In this document: positions 14,401-28,711 of the stretch, in pieces
Numbering within the stretch: position 1 is the first letter of the stretch
How the letters are laid out: the number at the start of each line of letters is the position of its first letter
DNA from: Cruorifilaria tuberocauda
Taxonomy: Eukaryota > Nematoda > Chromadorea > Rhabditida > Onchocercidae
Assembly: GCA_013365365.1 (NCBI GenBank)
Contig: JABVXU010000197.1
Coordinates: 33,214-97,213, forward strand
DNA: 64,000 bases
Reading direction: 5' to 3'
The notes under the pieces: generated by a model
Database searches by the model: none
What the model saw: only the letters and a program-made list of their open reading frames with translations
Told to the model about the DNA's origin: nothing
Program-made: the position numbers and the translations under genes

Positions 14401-17400
14401 AAGTCGAAAATTTTAAAAATGAAATAATTTCAAATGCAGAAGGTATTATGTGTAATGACGAAATGTAATAATGTTCTACTTTTTTGTTTATCATCTCTTC
14501 ATTTGTTAATCGTCTCATAATTACTTGTCTAATTATCCGTTTTTGCTAATTACTCTTATTAATTTTTATGTTCTTTCTTTCTTTTCTTCAGAAATTACTT
14601 TTTTTGCCGGAAAATCCGGAAAATATGAATCCTTCAGGGACCATTTGTGCACATAGGAGCAATTGTGGCATCACTTTTAACACGCGTTACTTCCTTATGC
14701 CGATACCAAGCATTTTTCTCCAGTGAAGGCCGTGAGATGCAAATGCTTTCATCGGGATGTGCGGTCGGTATCGCTTGCACATTTTCAGCACCCGCCGGTG
14801 GTATACTTTATTTATTTTTCGTTATCAGCAATAAAGTTAAAGATATTACTTTGTATCTGAAATATCAGAAATCAATGATAATTGATTATTTACTAAAAGT
14901 TTCATTCAATTCATCAAACTTAAATGAAATATTTTTGCAGCAGTCTTGTATGGGATAGAATCAACATCAAGATTCTTTGCTGTTCGAAATTATTGGCGTT
15001 CTTTCTTTGCAACGACGTGCAGCGCACTTATTTTTCGCTTCGCCAATGCTGCTATTATACCTCCAGAAATTGGTCTTGAGTTTCCTTTTTTTAAGACTTT
15101 AATTAACAATCCCAGGATTGCAATAATACTTCTGTATATGGACTAAAATTTTACACCGCTCATTTTCAGCAGGTACTATAACAGCATATTACCAAACTTA
15201 TTTCCCAAGTTCAGTATTTGTTGTCGAAGAATTACCGGTATTTGCTCTTATTGGGTATATATTCATTTGTTCCATCATTTTTATTCTGTCACCATAAAAT
15301 GATTGAATTTTAAAGATAAATGAAAAGTTTAAATTCTTATCGAAGATTTTCAGTTTTTTTACCTGAATATTATATTAATTTTTACTTCTTCCATAACTTC
15401 ATTATTACTCTTCATTTTTAGAGTCTTTTCGGGTTTATTGGGTGCATTGTTCGTATTCATACACAGACGGATTGTTGTATTCAGGGCGAATAATCGTTTA
15501 TATTTGCGCATTTTTGGGAAAAAGTGTGTGTTTATTTGTTAATTATTTTAAGGCACGTTATCAGTTTCATTAATTTCTCATCTCTTTTAAATAAGTGGTT
15601 TCAAAAAATTTCAAATTTCTTGCTATTTTCAGTCCACTATTTTTTACACTCTTCATGGCAGCCATCGTTGGTATAGTTACTTGTCCAGATGGCACTGGAC
15701 GATATTTTGCTGGGAAAGTAAGCATTATTAATTATTGTTATCCCGTTATAAATGTAAGGCATCAATCCACTTACCTTCATCATATATCTGTCAAACATCA
15801 ATCAGCGTTATCACTGCACGATATATAATAAGAAATTGCTATAAATTTATCACCAATTATGGTCATTAGAAGTACAATTCCAAATAGCTGTACAGGTGAA
15901 ATGAAATATTCGTTATTATTCAAAAGGGAATAAATTGAGTGTGTTTTATAAATCTTTAGCATTTCTGCTGGTTATGTTTTGACGTAGGTTAATTCTTTTC
16001 TTCTTTTTAGTATGCATTTCGCAGAACGTTAGCAGATTTCATTACAAACTGCACATTTACATTATCAAATATAACAGCAGAGGGTTGCTCCAGTGAATTA
16101 TTGGAACGTTGGATTGGAATAAATCATGAATTTAGTGTTTTAAGTAGCTTGGCAATTTACTTCTGTGCTCATGTAAGTTTTCCTTTTAATTGTAATATAA
16201 CAATTAAATTTATAGTGAAGTTTTTCAGATAAAAAAGAGAGCAGTAACACTGCTTGAATTTAGTTTCCAACAGAAATATTTCGCGATAATTGAAAAAAAG
16301 TCAATTAACAATATTTATTGAGTAACAGTCGAAATTTACTGTACTTTTCCTTTTTCAGTCATTTAGTTGTCATTGTTTATTTTTGCCTGTAAGTAACATT
16401 TTCCTATTGCGTAAGCAGTAGAAACAAACATAAAATCACCAGAGCAAATACAAATATTTGTCATTTTTGCTTCTATCAGCTTTATTTTCAAGAAAAAGGA
16501 AAAGAACGAACGAACTTTAATTTTAATTTCCAATCAAATTTTAAAACTTAAACCTATCAGATCAAAAAGACTATATAGAAATTTATACATATGTGGAAAT
16601 TTATTATTGAAAAGATTTTCTCAATAATTTAACAGTGATAAGTTAACAGAATGGCTGTAAGCTGTTTAGCAATTCAGTTCGTCCTCGTTGCAATATGCGT
16701 ATCGTTGGCGGTACCAGCAGGTATATTTGTGCCTTCCTTCGTTATTGGTGCCTGCGGCGGTCGTTTGCTTGGTGAAATAATGGCATTGTTATATCCTCAA
16801 GGACTTCGAGGTCCCGATGGTCCGCAGATTTTTCCCGGACTTTATGCCGTTGTTGGTTCGTTTTTCTCTTTCAATGATGAAGTAATTCAACCTTTTTTTG
16901 TTCTTCTTTTACTATTTATTTGCTTACTTTGACCTTTTTTGCTAATTTTTTTTATTGTTTATTTCAACAGATATTAAAGAGGAAGTTGATTTGTATTATA
17001 TTTTATTTAACTCTTAGTGTATCAAAATTTGATTTGAAAAATAATATTGCATAGTGTATTATCAAGGAATAATGTGTACCTTTCCTGGTTCTTAATTATT
17101 TACTGTACGACGAAATTCATGAGGAATTCAGGGAAAATAAAAAAAGATTTTTTCCTGTAATTTATTGAAGTTATTGATAGTATTTTAGAATTTTGCTGAC
17201 TTCAGGAGCAGCAGCTTATACAGGATCAGTGACGCATTCACTTTCAATAGCGGTTATTGTATGCGAAACGACAGGTCAACTTTCACCTTTACTACCAGTT
17301 CTGGTCTGTTATTTATTATTGCATTGCGAGTTATAGATTTTCAGTTTTATTAAGCAATAATCCAGTTTCCTACCTTTCTAATATTTTAATTCTATTTTTT

Positions 17401-20177
17401 TAGACATACAATCAAAGTTAATAGTAAATAGTAATAGCTTGCAAATTTTTTGCTTGCTCAACTAATATACTATATTTATTATTTTTGTACAAACTTGAGA
17501 AATGAAAAAAAATTCTTATACAATGCATTCATTCATGAATCAATTATGTTAGAAAACAATTTAATTAAATTTCCCCCCTTTTATTCCTAAAACAATGGAA
17601 TATTTTCTTTTTTCAGATTGCGTTAATGGTTGGTAATGCAATAAGTAGTTTTTTACAACCATCAATTTATGAAAGTATAATTGAAATCAAAAATCTGCCC
17701 CATTTAACTGACTTACCTCCTTCTCGAATTAGGTAAATATTTTGATGCTGGTTGGGAAAGGTATCAGTTACTATAACAATTATAAAACGCTCTTTTCAAC
17801 TTAACTTTCATTATTTAATGATGTAAAGATGCAGTTTTTGATAATCCTTTACTGATCAATTTCATGAAGAAAACTTAAGGATCAAAATTAAATTTAGAAG
17901 GATGGTGAGAGCACAGGCTACTTCATTTCAAATAGAAAATTATATTAGACCATAAATATGCTAGACGATATACAACATATATTAGGTTTTTATTGTAATT
18001 TTTAATTGGAATTTATGCTTAGATTTCCACTTTTTAGCGTTCATAAGCTAAAAGTCGAAAATGTAATGATTCATAATGTGTTATGTATAACAAGATCTAC
18101 AACGTACGGTGAACTCAGAGAACTTTTATTAGCAACACCCCATTTGCGATCATATCCGCTTGTCACTGATTCCAGTAAGTTAAATTTTCTCAATAAATTT
18201 CAGTTTTTTTGACTCATTTATCTATTCATTTCCTTTACAGTAAAAGTAAAAATTATGGTATACTTATAAAAATCTAATAAACAATTTGTGAGATTTATTG
18301 TGTTAAGTAATACTTTTTTAAGTTAAAATGAGAATAAGTGTCTTGTGGTTTCAGGAACGAAAATTTTACTTGGTTCAGTAGCAAGAAAATATTTGAATTA
18401 TTTATTGTACGAAAAGTTAGGTCCAGACTCAATGATTGATCGAAGGAGGACTGGTACTACTTCTGATTTATTAAATCATATACGACGAAATTCAAGAATC
18501 AGTACTAATAACTTATTAACGGATCGAAACATTAGTGGTAACACATTACTTACTAACAGTCCGCTGCATGACGATCACGGTGGAGGTAATTATAATTTAT
18601 AATAGAAAAGATTGAAAAGTAAAAAATAGACGAAATGAAAAATAATCAAATATCATTTATGACCATTTTTATTCATTTCGATAGCGAAAAGATCAAAAAA
18701 ATTTATTCCTTTATACTATTCCCAATAATTAAAGAATGCAAATTAAATATTGCTTTGAAAAATTTTAAATTTAAATTTTATTTCATTTTACAGATAGTCC
18801 ATTAGCACCACTACTGCAACGTCAAGCAGATGCTGAACATAATGTGAGCTTTCTCACCTATGTATTCGTTTCACTTTAAATTAATTATAAGTCCAACAAA
18901 ATAATTTGAAAAATTAATGCAAGACAAAGAGTAATAAAATCAATTTAAACTAATTTATAATAGTCAAAGAAGACGGATCGTAAATTTCCAATAGGTTAAA
19001 GAATCAAAAGGATAAGTGTTCGGAATGCATTTAATCACATATCATCAGTGAAATTGTGTGAGAAAGAAAAAGATAGCACTGATTAGAATATATTAAATTA
19101 TAATTGATAGAAAAAAGGAAATGTGAAAGTGCTATAAATGCTTCGTAAAACTGTTTGATTATCTGATCAGAAGAAGATTGAAAGTTCTTATCAACTCCGA
19201 AATGTCACTTACTGATATTTGCTTATTGAAGTGCAACATTTTTTTATTTAATGGTATCATTTATTAATTTTTTCAACTAATACTCACCAAAATTTGCAAC
19301 GTTCAGGTGACAAATTTGAGTGTACGTCAGCGTACATACATTTTACAACATCGTATTAATCTGGATGAAATTGCCATTGATCCGGCACCGTTTCAACTTG
19401 TCCTGGGTACATCTCTTTATCGAGTAAGTATACTGATGAGCATACGTTTAGATTTGCAGTTTTTTTTCAAATATCAAGTAATCAAGTATTTTTCTCAAAA
19501 TCTGTTTTTTATTGTAATATAATATAATAGAACATTTGATGATAGAGGTAAAATTTTGAAAAGTTAAGCTATTGGTGTGATTTTCTACCAAGAATGATTT
19601 ATAAAGAGGAACCAATTTTAATTTTAAATCACAATGTCATACTGATGATGATAATTATTTGTTAACAATGGTAAGATTTATTTTTCAGGTGCATACATTG
19701 TTTTCGTTACTCGGTCTTAATCATGCTTATATCACAAATCGAGGAGAGCTTATGGGCGTCATTTCGATTAAAGAGGTTTGTCATTTTTCAAAAAATTTTT
19801 TGGGTTTTTTCAAAAAAAGTGTTAGAATTTTTTACATAACTTTTTTCGAAATCTTTGCAAAATTTAAAGAAAACAAATATTTATTTCCATAAAATTGCTT
19901 TCTTTTAAATATTAGCAAACTTATTTTCATTTCTTATTTTTAGATTCGTAATGCACTTGCAAATATATATAGTCGTGGCGCTATTCCAACTTATTCAGTA
20001 CGTAAGACTACCATGACAGGACCAAGTAGACCGTTATCGGATGAAAGGATTACGGAACGATTGATAGCAACAGTAGCTACCCAAACACTGTTAGAAGATC
20101 AGGTTACTTACGGTGTGGATTCTGATGTTGAAACATCTGATATAAATGATGCTGTTGATTGCAAAACGTCATCATAA
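11442..20177 (+). CDS. Voltage-gated chloride channel, CLC-1/2/K branch, with two CBS domains
   Basis: Complete gene of 20 exons, 859 residues: 11442-11491, 11798-11961, 13210-13329, 13974-14108, 14201-14334, 14638-14800, 14941-15072, 15170-15254, 15422-15523, 15633-15717, 16011-16172, 16678-16855, 17206-17303, 17617-17732, 18038-18174, 18355-18585, 18794-18843, 19307-19423, 19689-19775, 19944-20177. The three selectivity-filter motifs are present in order: GSGIPE (about residue 156), GKEGP (about 199, with the gating glutamate) and GIFVP (about 461). At the position of the proton glutamate of CLC exchangers the sequence reads LYGIES, with Ser instead of Glu. This fits a passive channel rather than a Cl-/H+ antiporter. 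CBS1 spans about 580-640 and CBS2 about 720-795. It belongs with the plasma-membrane clh genes of nematodes; which clh orthologue is not resolved. The first exon was chosen because its phase-2 GTAATA donor fits exon 2. A poly(A) signal is at 20275-20280. Confidence 0.96.
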
Positions 20178-20280
20178 TTCATTCCATTGCATGATGAAAA
20201 AAAGGGGGGAGAAGAAGAATATATTCGAACTAATAATTACTGCTAGAGAAAATTATAAAATGAAAAAAAGTTGGAATAAA

Positions 20281-23200
20281 TTAGGTTTAAATGAAGAAAT
20301 AATATAATTCTGTTTACAGTTGTTATCGTATAGCAAATAATAACAATGAGTGAAATATAACAAAATCAAATCTCAGATTAATTACAAAATAATATGCTAA
20401 ATTCAAGTGAAAAATATGTAATTATTGTTAATATGTTATCATTCTATTTTCAGTGTTTTGTTATAAACAATTTTTTACCTCAAAATCTACCTCTCCAAAG
20501 AGATTCCATGTATTAAAATCATTGATGTTTATTAGAATATTACCGTACACACCAAATGTAACATTAAAATGATGACATTTTAAAATAGTAGAAAGTGCAA
20601 AAGTGCAACAAGCGTGCAAAAATTTTCGTCTCAATCCAAAAATTTGCATTTCCAGAATGATATTAAATTCCTTAATTATTTTACCTGAAAAGCAAGTTTT
20701 TACTTTTGAAATTAAACAACTTGCTGAAATATATGAATAATATGCTAATTTATGAATAGATAAGTGTGTAACGCCAAGTTTTGATTGCCTTACATTATTT
20801 TGTGCTTTATCTAACTATTTACCGTTTTTCTTGAAAAGAAATTTATCGCTTTTTTTGTTATTAAAAATTGTTTCATTTCGTGTAGTTATTCATACCATAA
20901 GTAAAGTATTCAATTTTTGACTGCCCGCATAATTCTTAATACAGCAAATATGAAAATTCTTGAATTATGTAAATTATTGCGCGACAATTGAAGCACATTG
21001 CAATTTTTTTCATTTGAAATTTCAGTTTTTATACTAATTAATATATTTCCATAATTCTATTTATTACTAAAAAATAGTAAAGTGAAATTAGCAAAAATTA
21101 TACAAAACTAATATCAGTCAAAAGGTGAAAATCTTTAAATCGTCCATTCTGAAGATTTATTAATCTATTTGGAACAAAAAATATTAACGAAACTTTTGGT
21201 AATTCCGTAGTTTTCATTGTTATATTTATTAATAATGCTTAAAATGAAAAATTAATGTTTTTTTTTTGATCAAATTTCAATATTTCCAAATTCGAAACCT
21301 TGTCGAGTTTTTTTCTCAAGAGTAAAAAGACAATAGAAAATTAATGCTCATTTCAGTTAGAGTTTGGTATCATCTGGTATCAAATGTATCCAAATATTGG
21401 ATATATTTATGATTGCATCATCACACAGATTCTTCATTTCATGCTAAAACAATTTCAAACATACATTTTTATCTTGTAAATAGAAATAGAAAAATCAGTT
21501 GTAAATTAAACAAATAACCCATCTTAATAGTATATTGCATAATTAATGTCGCCGCTAATATTATTTGCCTATAATTAAAGTAGTATTTAATGCCAATACA
21601 AAAGTGTATGTTATTCGGAATTAATTCAAATAGAATTATTTTATACATTATTTCTGATACAATACTGCAACAGTTCTTCCTTCTGTTATCCTCAACAAAC
21701 AATATTGCTTTTCGTACTCAATCATAATTTAGTTTTTTGTTAAATTCTATTTATAAAAACAAAACTAAGGTTTACATACATTTTGATGGTTGATATTTTT
21801 TAGTGATTAAGTTAGCAAAAAAATTCATTAATAGTTATTTAGCAAAATAATCAAAAAAAAGCAGAAAAAAAAACAAACAACATTATGGGTAGAGAATACC
21901 AGTGTTCTAAGAAAAATGAAAAATCGAAAAAGACATTGTTGTGATTGGTAATGGTTGAGTACACGAAAACAGATGAAATCAGTTATCCTGTACAACAAGC
22001 AATATTAACAATCAATAAAGCTAATTAAAACAGATAGAAGTTACTTCACCAATGATATAAAACATTGTTTCACTGGTCGTTTTATCAACCATATCTGTAT
22101 TGAAAATAAAAAAAAAACTTCGAAATAGTTTGCACCTTCCTAGATAAACGACTGAATAAATCGTTATGATAGACTGTGTGGACGCTAAGTCTTATAAAGA
22201 ACATCACATATAAAAACATTTGCACATAATTCAAAAAAATATTGATAATTACATTATCGGAGGTATGGAAAGTAGAGCATAGTTTACGTGATAGTTTGGA
22301 TATTTTTTGGGAAACAAACATTTTGCAGCATTCTCATGCTAGTTAAATCAAAATTAAAAGTTCATATATTAAAAGAATGGAACAACTAACCTTCAAATAA
22401 GTGTTGAACCCTATTTCTTAACTTTAGCTTTTTATGCTATAAGGAAGGATAGATATGTCTTAACTGCTATATGAAATAGTATTAATACTTACTGAAACCT
22501 GCACAATAATCTTATAAAATTATCACACCGTATTATGATCTCAAATAAAGTTTGTCCCGAAATTATCAATAAAGAATGAGAAGAAAAGTAATTCTGACGT
22601 GTAAAAGATGTCATAAAAGTACGATAACAATAATTAAAAATATTTGAAGTTTTTAGCATTGCTATTGACCAATTAATTTCAATTATAATAATCATTTTAT
22701 GAACTAAAATTATTAAAATGAAATGTAAGAGCAAAGTGTGATGAAAATTAATGAAAAAGTATTCAATTGTGGGGCGATATTTGATTAGATTCTATTTTAT
22801 ATTCAACCTTTACATAATTTTGTTAAATTTAAAACCTAAACCTAAAAATCATATGCATCTATGAATAAATGTATTAAAATAGCAAGCAATTAGAGGAGAA
22901 ATTATTTAAAATAGATTTTTTAATTATAAATTAATAAAATTGTGAACTATATCAGCTAAAAAAAGGCTGTCAACAAATCAAAAATTTAAAAAAAATTAAA
23001 ATTCTCATTGGTAATTCTGTTGAAAATGTCCAATTTTAAGAACAATAAAAATTAAGAAGAATAGTTTACAAAATATTATTTCAAATATTTCCATTCGAGG
23101 TCACCCTCAAAAAGCAGGATGAAAAGTTCGACTACCATTAGGACAATATGAAATCCATATAACAAATAGAGGAATATGTAGCCAGCCAAGGGCTTAAATC

Positions 23201-24536
23201 TTTTGTGGATGTAGTCAAATTTTTATTCATATTTCCCGACCAGAACTACAACTATAAGATCAATTTATCTGCAATTTCATAAAAGAGAAAATGAAATCTT
23301 TGAAATTAATTTTAATTTCCCTGAGCAATTTCTATAAGAAAATCAAATTTAGTCAATTTTAATAGCATTAAAGAATCAAATTTCTCGAGATTGATTTTGA
23401 CTTCCATCAGAAAATAAAATCATTTAGCTCAGTAAAGATACGAACTCTACTACCGGTAATTTAACTGACTAATTGTAGTTTTGTAATCCAAATAATGAAC
23501 AAAATATCTATATTAGTCCTCATATCTTGTCGAATACTAAAATTTGATTTAAAATACGCAAATAAACTCCTGATTCCAATTTAAAAAGTTAAAATATTTG
23601 TTATAAGAAGAAACTTTGATTTTTAATAAAAACGAAATCATCAACAAGAATTCAATTCCTTCAGAAGGTCATAATCATATAACCAATTTTAACTTTTAAC
23701 TTTGATCTCATTTCATATGACACTGTCCGTTATTGGGTAATATTAAATAATTGCCCGAAACAAGAAGACATCAATTTCATACAAAATAATATTAGGTGGA
23801 GAAATAGTAATAACAGCATGTGTGGGTTATAAATTTCATACATTAACTATTATTAGCTGTAACAAAAATTTTTATTTTATAAAAATATTTACCAAACAAA
23901 ATGAAGACAAAATTATTACAAAGAAAAGGAATTACGCTTTCGTATCTTTTTGGAGATCATTTCATCTTTTCTATCTCTTTCGTTTCATTCACATCGCTCC
24001 CACAAACTATCTCGACACCATAATGAAACTTTGAGCAAGGAGTAAAAAGACCAGGATGATTCACGAGAAAAAATGAGATGCTTAAGTTACGGAAAAGTTT
24101 GCAAAAATCATAAATTTCCTTCTCCAAGGTTATAAATAGTCAATAATTGATCCAATTTTCCTATTAAATTAATAAAATAACGGATAATCCCTTCTAATGA
24201 TAAAGAACATAATCAATGTGATTCAAAAACAAAAATAACAACAATTATCATTACAAGTTATTTGTTCTTCCTAAAAGATGTGGAAATAACGCGACTTCAA
24301 AAGAGCTCAAATGATCAATGAATTTCCAAAATAATTGACTCTTGAAATAAATTCAAAAAAAAAGTTCAAAGAATAAAAAAAATTATATCAATAAAAAATA
24401 GTACAGAAGGAAAACACTAAAAGTAATGAATGACTAAGAAAAACAATAAGATAGAGAAATTTTTCAAACGTAAAAAAACGATGTATTTTGAAGTTGGACT
24501 CGAGAAACATCCATCTACCACTTCCTAACCTCAGTG
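20281..24536. other. Convergent intergenic region; nothing recognisable
   Basis: This is 4.3 kb between the 3' ends of the CLC gene (plus) and NDUFAF6 (minus). It is very AT-rich with many A and T runs. Short open frames such as 21469-21702 minus and 23822-24034 plus have random-looking composition and no splice-consistent partners. It is taken as 3' flanking and intergenic DNA. Confidence 0.6.
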
Positions 24537-26590
24537 TCAATATCGACCGAACAACCTACGCCACCAAAAACGCCATGCAAGAAGACTGTATCCATGTTGA
24601 AGTCGAGCATTCAGTAAATTATAATTGCTCTGGCGAAGTGTTTTCACCACGTGATCCAATGTTGCACCGCTTGCCATGAGCGCCAGTCGTAAATTTGGTT
24701 CGATGCTTTTACGATATTGTCTACTTTTTAAAAGTTCCTCCTCTGCTATCTTTAAATTTAAAAAATTAGAATATGCCCACAAAATACTGCAGCTGAGTAG
24801 GTCTTGACAAAAACGATTGATTAACTGGTGCGATCGAGTAAAGCTAATAAAAGAATACTCATCCTTCAAAATAATTTTTAGGAATCAGAATTATTATTCA
24901 TAATATTTCAAAACTTGTCTTGAAAAAGCTACATAAGAAATTATATAATTCTTTTATAATCAAATTCAATTCAATTCGGAAATCTCAAGGCACTGACATC
25001 AGTAAGCTCCTTGATTAAATCACGCAGTGCATTCGGCTTTTTATTCCCAAATACGTCATCTTCACTTAACTGATATTTTTCCATTAAATCATTCGGAAGC
25101 AGGAAGATCCCTCTTGCCAGTAAAGGTATCGCCGACCTGTTACAAATTCATCAAAAATTTAGAAAGAATATCTTATATTAAAAAAATTAAAATTTGAAAC
25201 TAAAAAATTGAAATCTAAAGCCGAAACTTCCAGTGAAAATAAGTACCTAATTAAAGTAATAATTGAAATAGCATGTGACATCGACTCCGCTGCTTGGATT
25301 GCCTTTTCAGAAAGCAATACCTCATTAACCCCATGACAGCCAGAAAGTAGATGCATAATCAGTTGAATTACGGAGCCTGTAGTTTCGATGCCATACTTCT
25401 TGACGTCAACGAGAGATTCGAACGGACGATCACCCAACGTTCTTTGCCTTGCGATAACCAAATTTCTTAGTAAATGCTCATCAAAACGATGTCCAAAGAG
25501 ACTTAAAGCTATTGCAACTGGTTGCCTGCAAACTTATCTGATCGTCGAGTATAATTATGAGGGAAATTGAAATTGAAAATACGCATTCGAATTTGAAGCT
25601 TTATGAAAAGATAAACTACCGAGGTAGTGGTCCCTTTGCTTGACCATATAAAACATCCAAAGTATCTTTCCAGAATTGCAAACGATATATTCCAGAAACT
25701 CCCGCATTACGAACGACTTGGTCTCGAATAATAGCTAATTCGACATTAAAAGCCAGTAGCTGAAAAAACTTTAAAACTAGCCGTCTCATACGGTGCATTA
25801 TAAGAATTTCTTTAATTCCATTAAACCATTGAAAGCAAAAGTAGATAGAAGTAAAAGATTTACAGTGAACAAAGCAGGCTGAATTTCCGATGGCATCACT
25901 AATCCGGCAACATAATTGGCATAATCTCGCTCACGAGTTACTTTTAAACATTGATGAAGGGATTCGTTTATAACCTATAAGTACAAAGTGAACACTTTAA
26001 TTGAGTATAATCAATGTATAATTTCTTTTTCGCGATCACAAAGAATGCTGAAAATCTTATAAACAGCGCATTACTAACTGCATAACTAAAGACCACCTGA
26101 ATTAAGTATTTTTAACATCAATTAGGATGCTCTAAATTCAATTAATATCAAAAATCTGAATTGAAGTTAAAAAACATATCACAACTAATCTACTTATTGT
26201 GTAGCATAAAAACTGCAGCAAGCAGCAATAAATCATGATTGATTTTATATTTTGCAATATTCACTGTTTAAAAAAAAATTTTTTCAGAATTGAAGAAATA
26301 AGTTTAGAATATCTCTTTCACCAACAAAGATTCGTTACCTTTTTGGAAAGAGACTTTGACTGAGGATTTCGTTGCGATATTCCTTCTTTTCCCATTGAAA
26401 ACTTTCCATACAATTCATTCCCAACACATTTATAGATAATGGCTGGACATGATGTCGTTTTTCTATCGCATGAAGTAATTATTATCTAAATTACAATTAA
26501 TAAAACATGATTCAAAAATTAACAATAAATATAATTTCGATATTGAAAAATTTTGTCGAAGAAATCAGAAAAACATACCTCATATGACAT
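24537..26590 (-). CDS. NDUFAF6: NDUFAF6-like complex I assembly factor (squalene/phytoene synthase fold)
   Basis: Seven exons in transcription order: 26590-26579, 26485-26339, 25974-25864, 25759-25620, 25525-25247, 25136-24998, 24749-24537; 346 residues. The body aligns along its length with human NDUFAF6: ERDYANYVAGLVMP, then LLAFNVELAIIRDQ, LQFWKDTLD, QPVAIALSL, LVDVKKYGIETTGSV, and a C-terminus ending in WRFWWRRLFGRY. NDUFAF6 is a mitochondrial protein with the isoprenoid-synthase fold needed for complex I assembly. The paired DxxxD metal-binding motifs of true squalene/phytoene synthases are not seen, as expected for this non-catalytic family. The start is the weakest part. The chosen ATG (26590-26588) lies 95 bases after a possible trans-splice acceptor at 26686-26687, and the N-terminus is basic and Ser-rich but not a textbook presequence. 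An internal ATG in exon 2 is an alternative. Confidence 0.92.
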
Positions 26591-27204
26591 AAAAGAGAAC
26601 ACTGGGAAAAATGAAGAGAATAATGTCGAATACTTAACGATTAACTGTCGCTGTGAAAAAGTTCGCCAGTTGACGAAAACGGGTCCTATAACTTGAAATT
26701 AAATAAATTCAAACAAAAATTGTGAGTAAACAACGAAGCTGAGATTTTTAATGTTTGAATCCTCAATCGCTGTAAGGATGCAGAAAATGGTGCACTGAAA
26801 ATTGAGCCCATCCTCTCTTTTCTAATACTCTAAATTACTGTACTTGATTCACTGAGTATCAGTCATTCACGTATCAGTCATCACTTATAAAATGTAGCTG
26901 TGAGAAAATAAAATATCCTAATATATTTGGTAAAGCAGTTTCAAGAATGTAAACACTTTCATGTTTTATAGCACATAAAAAAAGTGTTATTTAAAAGGTA
27001 GGAATTGAAAATGTTTTACGGAAGAAAGCTGAGGAAAACCAAAAAACATAAGAAAATTCTGTTAATAAGTGCTTACGTCAACGTCTGAAGCATTCTCCTA
27101 AATTCAAATATAAGCATTTCGTAACCTTCTTAGTCTCATTAAATCAAGGAACAAAACTTTGAGAACATAACTGAAGTTGAAAAGCTATATCGAAAAAACA
27201 AATC

Positions 27205-28707
27205 TCATAACGAAAATGGAAGTTTAAAAAAAATAACCAATGAAGAATCGCGGTAGTGATGGAGTGAATCGCTGTATGATGGCGAAAGAGTTTTTGCACG
27301 ATGATCGAATGTATAAAATGATGGGCAGTTTCCAACTGTATCCCATGACTTTGTACGATTCTAAAAGCATTAAGCGTTAAAAACCTCGAGAAAAAATTCT
27401 AAGCATAAATCACCTGAATCTAGCTACTCCTCAATAGTTATTCTAAAAATTTGTTTCAAAAATCATACTCCTAAAATTCATTTTTTCATCTCTATCCACG
27501 ATGTGACTTTCTACAGCATTGAACATAAAATTTAGTTATTATGAAAATAAAAATCTTTTATGGACATTTAAAGTCATGTGAAGTTTTTTAGCAATTTTCA
27601 AATTCTAGTTTTACTTATTCTAAATCATCAACAATTTAATCATTTGATGTTGCATGTTATACAGCTCACTGCATGTTATACAGAAAGTAAGATCTCTGTT
27701 CCATTTTATATGCAAGGCTCGGAGCAAAATACTTAAAAATTTTCAAAAAAATACGGAATTCGAAGGAAGTAAATTTAAAATTAGCAATTAACAACCTGCA
27801 AATCAGAACGGATTGGTTGAAATTCTCCGGCAATATAAGTGGCACTGTAAATGAAAGCAATTAAGCTTACAACCGTTTGTACGACAATATCAAGAGGCAG
27901 TTGCGTAAACGGTTGTTCCGTTAGTCGTAAATAAAATCGATGCTGCAAAAATAATACAATCTACCCTAATCAACGAAAGTTAAGAAATCCGAGACCAAAA
28001 TTTCTTATTCTTAGTTTTGTAACAACGACTGCCAAAAATAAGAAAAATATAATGTTGGTAGTTGGTCCATATGTTGTCTAACATTACAGACAACTGTTAC
28101 TATTCACGATTTTCTTGAAGATTATCGCAATAATAACCGGCAAATCTATTCTATTCAAATCATTTATTTATAATATGGAAGAACTGGGTGATATTTATTT
28201 TCATTGCTAATTAGCAATCATTATTAGAGAAAACTGCCATTTTGAAAGTAGCAAATAATTAATATTATATAATATCTACTCGGGACATTATCTTATAATG
28301 TCTACCTGACTTTATGGTCTCTCTACCGAAAGATACTGGGAAAGAAATAATTTAAAAATAGTTGCTCTTTAGACCAAAGTTTTCTTTTTTTTAGATTCAG
28401 ATTCAGATTTAGCAGGATCAATAACTATTAAATTGATCACCGTTCGAAGACAGCCAGTATTTTATTTCTTCTAGTATGTTATGAACCACTTCGTTTTTTA
28501 ATATCAATCGCATTGAGAAGTTTATCTACTGCTTTTTCATGTATCTGTGAAAAATAGTGAAACTCCTTCCTCAAGATTCCGCTGAGATGGAGACCTTTCA
28601 ATGATATAAAAGATACGTACCTGTGCAGCTGAATAAGCACAATGTAAAAGAGAGACGAGACCAGCTAAACAAACTCCGCGAAATATTGATAAACTCGTTG
28701 GATTCAT
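27205..28707 (-). CDS. EMC5: ER membrane protein complex subunit 5 / membrane magnesium transporter 1
   Basis: Three exons (28707-28621, 27942-27796, 27360-27205), all phase 0, encode 129 residues; human MMGT1/EMC5 has 131. Exon 1 is a hydrophobic helix ending in the family signature CAYSAAQHR, completed in exon 2. Exon 2 carries RLTEQP, LPLDIVVQT, a second helix and the YIAGEF motif. Exon 3 has the cytosolic WDTVGNCPSFYTFDHR motif. EMC5 is a core subunit of the ER membrane complex, which inserts membrane proteins; Mg2+ transport has also been proposed. An acceptor (ATCAG) only 4 bases before the ATG, at 28712-28713, suggests trans-splicing. An in-frame ATG upstream at 28734 is rejected because the family starts where this model starts. 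It lies about 0.6 kb upstream of NDUFAF6 and 1.1 kb downstream of the PRELI gene. Confidence 0.94.
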
Positions 28708-28711
28708 CGAA

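Noticed and set aside
16651..16677. Upstream ATG and acceptor at 16651 as the CLC exon 12 start
   Set aside because: The phase does not fit exon 11. The CAG ending at 16677 keeps the frame and gives the expected spacing before the GIFVP motif.
20281..24536. tRNA or other RNA genes in the large intergenic gap
   Set aside because: No cloverleaf arms, A/B boxes or recognisable snRNA/SL RNA sequence were found by eye. A covariance search would be needed to exclude small RNAs.
25388..25570. 60-codon plus-strand open frame
   Set aside because: It is antisense to the NDUFAF6 exon 25525-25247, which carries the family match.
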